A stretch of DNA of 64,000 bases from Rhabditoides inermis (Eukaryota; Nematoda; Chromadorea; Rhabditida; Rhabditidae), in assembly GCA_963966185.1 (NCBI GenBank), contig CAWZYM010000301.1, positions 1,237,001 through 1,301,000 on the forward strand, in the 5' to 3' direction. Both the position numbers and the translations under genes were made by a program. Shown here in pieces: positions 59,644-64,000 of the stretch. The stretch's first letter is position 1. Each line of letters opens with the position of its first letter. Below the pieces are notes generated by a model that saw nothing but the letters and a program-made list of their open reading frames with translations, had not been told where the DNA came from and did no database searches.

Positions 59644-60684
59644 AAAAAACTGTACATTTGAAGTAAGTTGTGCCTCATTCTTACGTTTTCAATGTCATTG
59701 TAAACGTTGTTAGTTAGTTAGCTGAACTACTTTGTTGTTGCTCATCTATACGATAAATCATTCATACCACGCGATGAACACTCATGTATATCACGTTCTT
59801 TTTGTTCACATAAACCTATCATTGGAGAAACAAATCAGGGAGTATTTATTTCGCCGATCTCTTCAAACGAACAAACACCCACTCATCGCTATTCATTTCA
59901 TTTCATTTCCTCGTTTTTCGTGTATCGTGTGTATTATGCTTATGCTGATTGTTCATTCAACCATAGTTTCTGAGGCTCTCAATACGAGACAATTTCATTC
60001 TGTCTGCTTGGCCGGCCTGTGGTCGTAGTGAATGAAGTGAGAGAAAGAGAGAGAGAGATAGAGAGAGAAAATAAGCACTGTACGCGGATCGTTGCCATGA
60101 CTATACCTACACCGCGTCTCTGTCTCTCTCTATACCGCCACTCTACTCTCTCATTATTTCACTCTTTCTCCTTTCCCCTGTATGCTACTTGAACATACTC
60201 ATTGTCTCATGTCTGTGTGTGCATGTGCTACTTGTTATTTCGAATCGGCCCACTTCCTCTTTCTCTATCCTACAGTAACCTTAATTTCCAGAATCACAAC
60301 AAATAATCTCATCTCTGATTTCTACTGTAACCCTCTCAACTTCTAGCTCACTTTGAGTACAGTTATAACGAACACATTTCTTGCTAACTGAAACACTTAA
60401 TGAATAGGCTTTTTTCATAGTCATTCACAGAAGTCTCTGATATGTATATGAATGTGACTGAGTTTTGTGTTCACTACGTCAACGTGCTTGTAATACAAAT
60501 ACAAATACACAACTATCACTAATACATGGCGTATGAGAATAATATGATAGCATTCACAGTGAATCACACTTCATTCTGCTTATCGAAGCGAAAGCGAAAT
60601 AAGTAATAATATTTATCGCTCCATAATAATGACAGTCTTTCTTTTCTTTTTGTAGTCGTGGGCACGACTTACTGTTTTCTTATA
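59644..60684. other. Intergenic AT-rich sequence
   Basis: No coding signal. A short GA stretch lies near 60036-60068. Otherwise unremarkable. Confidence 0.5.
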
Positions 60685-60863
60685 GTCGGATTGGATCCTA
60701 TATGCCATCCGTGACATTTCACATGTTGTGCAGTTTCGTGCAACACAACGTGTATGTCTTCAAATATCCGAAACGCTTTGTGAGAGGGAATCGAACCCTT
60801 GGGCAGCTCGCAACGATCGCGCGCTGACGGCGCGCTCTACCACTGCGCCATTGAGGCTCATAC
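60685..60863 (-). mobile_element. tRNA-derived SINE-like element, copy A
   Basis: On the minus strand a tRNA-like head has an A box TGGCGCAGTGGTAGAGCGC and a B box GGGTTCGATTCC. A tail of about 90 bp shared with copy B follows (GCGTTTCGGATATT ... GGATCCAATCCGAC). The acceptor arms do not pair, and base 33 of the putative anticodon loop is not T. It is therefore not a functional tRNA. Confidence 0.75.
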
Positions 60864-60968
60864 TGAAAGATCATTGAATTTCGCAGATATGTTTGCTCGT
60901 TATCTCTCATCATTGTACACTGAAGAGGCCAGTGGTGCTGAATGGGCTCTCTTTTCGATCTCTTAACC

Positions 60969-61144
60969 ACTGCCTATATAGCGCAGTGGTAGTGTGCGCC
61001 GCCAGCGCACAATCGCCGCGACCTGTCCACGGGTTCGATTCCTACTCATGGAAGCGTTTTGGATATTTTATGTCATACAAGTTGTGTTGCACAAAACTGC
61101 ACAACATGTGAAGTGTCACGGATGGCATATAGGATCCAATCCGA
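60969..61144 (+). mobile_element. tRNA-derived SINE-like element, copy B
   Basis: Same structure as copy A on the opposite strand: head AGCGCAGTGGTAG, B box GGGTTCGATTCC, then a matching tail ending GGATCCAATCCGAC. The heads of A and B face each other, about 105 bp apart. It ends 50 bp before the globin start codon. Confidence 0.75.
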
Positions 61145-61196
61145 CTAAATTTGTCGTTATTTCAGCCATGTCCTTCTAACTCGCCTAGAATGTGGC

Positions 61197-63968
61197 ATGG
61201 GAGGTTTGTGCTCTTCGACCAACAAAAAGAAAGCCGTGAGTTGTGTTTGTTTGGGTCTCACCGCGATTGTACGATATCAACCGGTTTTGTTTCCAGCAAA
61301 TAGGCACTTCGTGGGTGGCGAACGAGGCAGAAAATCCCTTCGAGATAACACTCAACAAAAAGGAGCGAGTGTGTTTGAGAGAGACTTGGCAGGTGCGTTC
61401 TATCATACACTTCACACTTCACTTCACTCACTTGAAATAAGTATCACATTTTTCTCTCAAATGACGTCATGATAATGCTCACAAATTCAGCGCTTGGACG
61501 AGCCAAAAGAAGTGATTGGGCTGATTTTCGTCGACATTGTTGCTGATATCGAACCCGACCTCAGAAAGGTGATCGTCTGTTTTTTTTCATTGACAGCATA
61601 TTTTGAGGGAATAGTAGATGAAAACGTTTCATAGTTCGCTGATTGTCACTGTAAACAGTATGTTCTTTTCAATGTCTGATTGTAGGTGTTCGGTGTGGAC
61701 CGCGCCCCGAAGGCTGCGATGCTTCGGATGCCCAAACTGGGAGGACACGTCGCTAGATTCACAGACTTCATCGATCAGGTACTCGCATTCGAAAGATTTT
61801 GTTTCTACATCATTTGTTTTCTTTTGTTTGGTTGTTTTATGTATCACGTTCACGATACAATTGAAGTTCTGTATAGTATGATTTGTGTTTTTGGAATTGT
61901 TGTCGGTTCTGTCTTGTCGATTTGTTCAACAGACACTTTCTCACATTCAATCTTCAGAAATAGTTTATGGATACATATCATGTCACCTTTAGGTGAGCTA
62001 GACAAATCTACAAACATGCCTACATTTGCCTCATAACTGCCACCTGTACTATATGTATTTCGTATAAAAGGACACATGTCGACAACATGATAAATACAAT
62101 TTCGTAAAAATCCCGTGAGAAATTATAGAACTCTTGGAAAGGTCTGCGGAGTGCAAATGCGATTGCGGACAGCAGAAGAATAAATAATAAATATTAGATT
62201 TCTCCGCGTGGTAATTGTCTCACGTGTGTAGAATTTATTATTAAATATTTGTGAATTTTAGCTGACGTAAATGTCTCCAACCACGCAACACCTATACGAG
62301 ACTGGGCAAAAATAATGCAACAGAATCACAATCACTAATCAATTGTGATGACTGTTCGATGCTTGTCAGCTGACGTCGATGCTTGGCTACACTGAGAATG
62401 TGGCGGGTGCGTGGTCTCTTGTTCGGAAGACCGGAAGATCACACGTCAGACAACAGTTCCTAGAGACTAACCAGAATCAGGTACGTGTAAGTATTTCATT
62501 TATTCCCTCCGTCACTCTACTTCGTATGCATGCCATTATGTACATACTATGATGTGTACCATTTAATTATGCCAGTGTTTTGTGATGTGTGTTTTATGCG
62601 TACAATTTGTCATTCTTTCAGCTGCAAAAGAACTTCTTCGCTATCGTAATCGACGTGTTCACAGTGCGTCTCATACCGTATCTCACAGGAGAACAGGTGA
62701 ACGAACATGCACATCATACTCATACAAACACCTGTCCAGTCATTAGTAGCTTCTAGCGCTTTGACAACTGAACAGTGTACTGAGGTAGGAGTTAATGCTC
62801 TGTCGCTATCATGAGTAAAAACAAATAAGTGTTTTGTTTGTTTTAATCTCATGTATTGCTAATGTAAAACGCGAAGTTTTCGCGTTTCACATTACTGTCA
62901 CCTTCGATAAATCTCATTTTAGCCTAGCGTCGAACATAACTACCTGCCTTGACACTTTCCATGTTGAGTACATGCACATTTGTTTTGCTTTTCCCAGCAC
63001 TTTGTGAACATCGTAATCATGAAACCTGTTCAATACACATTCCCTATTAAACAAACAAGTACACGCATAATAATTGTATGTTTGGGAAAAGTCCACGGCA
63101 CGAAAACAGCCATTTGTATAGTGCAGTACTATGTAGTTCAAGTTTCAAGTTCAAGATAGTTTTGTATACATTACTATACATTTATGTTGTACGCATATAC
63201 CCATATACGCACATTATGCGCAATCACTACAGAACTGGAATCATGTTGTATGTACCTCGTTCTATTACGTTACTTACTGCAATGAATGCTGTCATATTCT
63301 CGCAGGCAAAATTAAACGACTACAATTCTCGCGACAGCTGCAAATAGGAAAAGAAAAGAGACATAGTGGGAAGATGACGGAAAAAAATGCGACTTATCGA
63401 TTACAATTTGTGAAATTGTGGAATTAACAGCATATGAAATCACAATAAGTCTGTCTGATGATGTTTTGGAATAATAATGCATTTCAGGAATTATCTCCTT
63501 CGGACGATGGAAAAGACGATAAAAAGAAGGTTCGATTCGCCCAGTCTTACTCACCACAGATGATTCAAGACGTCTGGAAACGGTGGGATTTTTTTACAAT
63601 TCGATTCCAATATTTCTTTCATATTTCAGATTCTTCTCAATTCTCTCCGTTCAAATGACTGACTCGTTCGAATTGGAACGCAGTAAACAGAGGAACGCGG
63701 CCAATCAGGTACGTTTCACAAAATGTGTTTTGATAAATGAAATATTTTAGAAAACTCTGGCGCCGCATCAAAGCATAGAAATCAAAGAGAGAAAACAGAA
63801 GAAAATACAGGTATGTATGTAAGTACAAAGTAATATTTTTGAAGTATCTCTAATTCTTCTCCGCACTTGATTCGCAAAACATTTTAGGAGAAGCAGTCAG
63901 AAATCGAGAACACGGCGTCTTCAAACGAACCGAAGGAACCAGAGCAGTTGTTGGAAGACCCATTCTAG
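61197..63968 (+). CDS. Globin, N-myristoylatable
   Basis: Ten exons with matching phases: 61197-61235, 61297-61392, 61491-61568, 61686-61778, 62370-62480, 62622-62696, 63487-63582, 63630-63708, 63751-63810, 63888-63968. The N terminus MGGLCSST is a good N-myristoylation site with an adjacent cysteine for acylation, as in membrane-attached C. elegans globins. The globin fold follows: KKERVCLRETWQ (A helix), IGLIFVDIVADIEPDLRKVF, GHVARFTDFIDQL (E helix with His), then RSHVRQQF with the expected proximal His F8, and helices G and H (NFFAIVIDVFTVRL, QMIQDVWKRFFSILSVQMTD). A Lys/Glu/Gln-rich tail extends beyond the fold. An insert of about 20 acidic/basic residues (SPSDDGKDDKKK) lies between G and H. 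Roles in such globins are redox or gas sensing; the paralogue is not identified. Confidence 0.85.
62697..63486 (+). other. Large globin intron
   Basis: A 790-bp AT-rich intron with no exon or repeat recognised. Confidence 0.5.
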
Positions 63969-64000
63969 CTCCATTCTTCGAATTTTGCCAGCGGCCCCTT

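Noticed and set aside
60776..60863. Functional tRNA on the minus strand
   Set aside because: Acceptor arms do not pair, no T at position 33, and the head continues into a tail shared with a second copy, so it is called SINE-like.

Overview
The window is eukaryotic and reads as nematode nuclear DNA, probably rhabditid or diplogastrid. The reasons are: a LIN-42/PERIOD homologue with the nematode-type C-terminal motifs; an atypical, gigantic copine protein; a GTP cyclohydrolase I of cat-4 type; an N-myristoylatable globin; many introns of 40-400 bp with (T)TTCAG or TTGCAG acceptors; and acceptor-like sites a few bases before several ATGs, as expected for spliced-leader trans-splicing. Exon boundaries were worked out by eye from splice sites, phase and family motifs. 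There is no transcript evidence behind them.

Layout. (1) 212-5056 (+): lin-42/period homologue. (2) 5623-8351 (+): an unrecognised Cys/His-rich gene built of three tandem modules, with several homopolymer-type frame breaks and a TIR element in one intron. (3) 8352-10719: mostly non-coding, CT-rich, with two orphan exon candidates. (4) 10720-39298 (+): a copine-domain gene, most like C. elegans cpna-2, of about 7,200 codons. It has one 16.2-kb exon holding seven near-identical 708-bp repeats, and a C-terminal copine A domain in many small exons; a tRNA-Gly(CCC) sits in one of its introns. (5) 41226-39677 (-): BAR-like protein, and divergently 41536-45327 (+): a Pro/Met/Gln-rich LITAF-like protein whose 2.2-kb intron hosts a 1.3-kb foldback element. 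(6) 46547-48357 (+): cat-4, GTP cyclohydrolase I. (7) 48556-57938 (+): a small secreted LDL-receptor class A protein whose domain is split across an 8.9-kb intron. That intron carries two inverted copies of a CR1-like LINE, each interrupted at the same base by a Helitron-like element with a 10-bp minisatellite. (8) 58589-57950 (-): a small secreted helical protein. (9) 59306-59643 (+): a second LDLa protein. (10) 60685-61144: two tRNA-derived SINE-like copies head to head. (11) 61197-63968 (+): N-myristoylatable globin.

Functions are those of ordinary host genes: developmental timing (lin-42), a giant adhesion or cytoskeletal scaffold candidate (copine), membrane shaping (BAR), endolysosomal membrane protein (LITAF), tetrahydrobiopterin supply for monoamine synthesis (cat-4), secreted LDLa proteins and a globin. 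No operon is convincing. The most striking parts are the giant repeat exon, the three-module Cys/His gene, and the nested palindromic LINE/Helitron island inside an LDLa domain. Several single-base frame breaks at homopolymers suggest an incompletely polished long-read assembly, or real decay in the gene at 5.6-8.4 kb.
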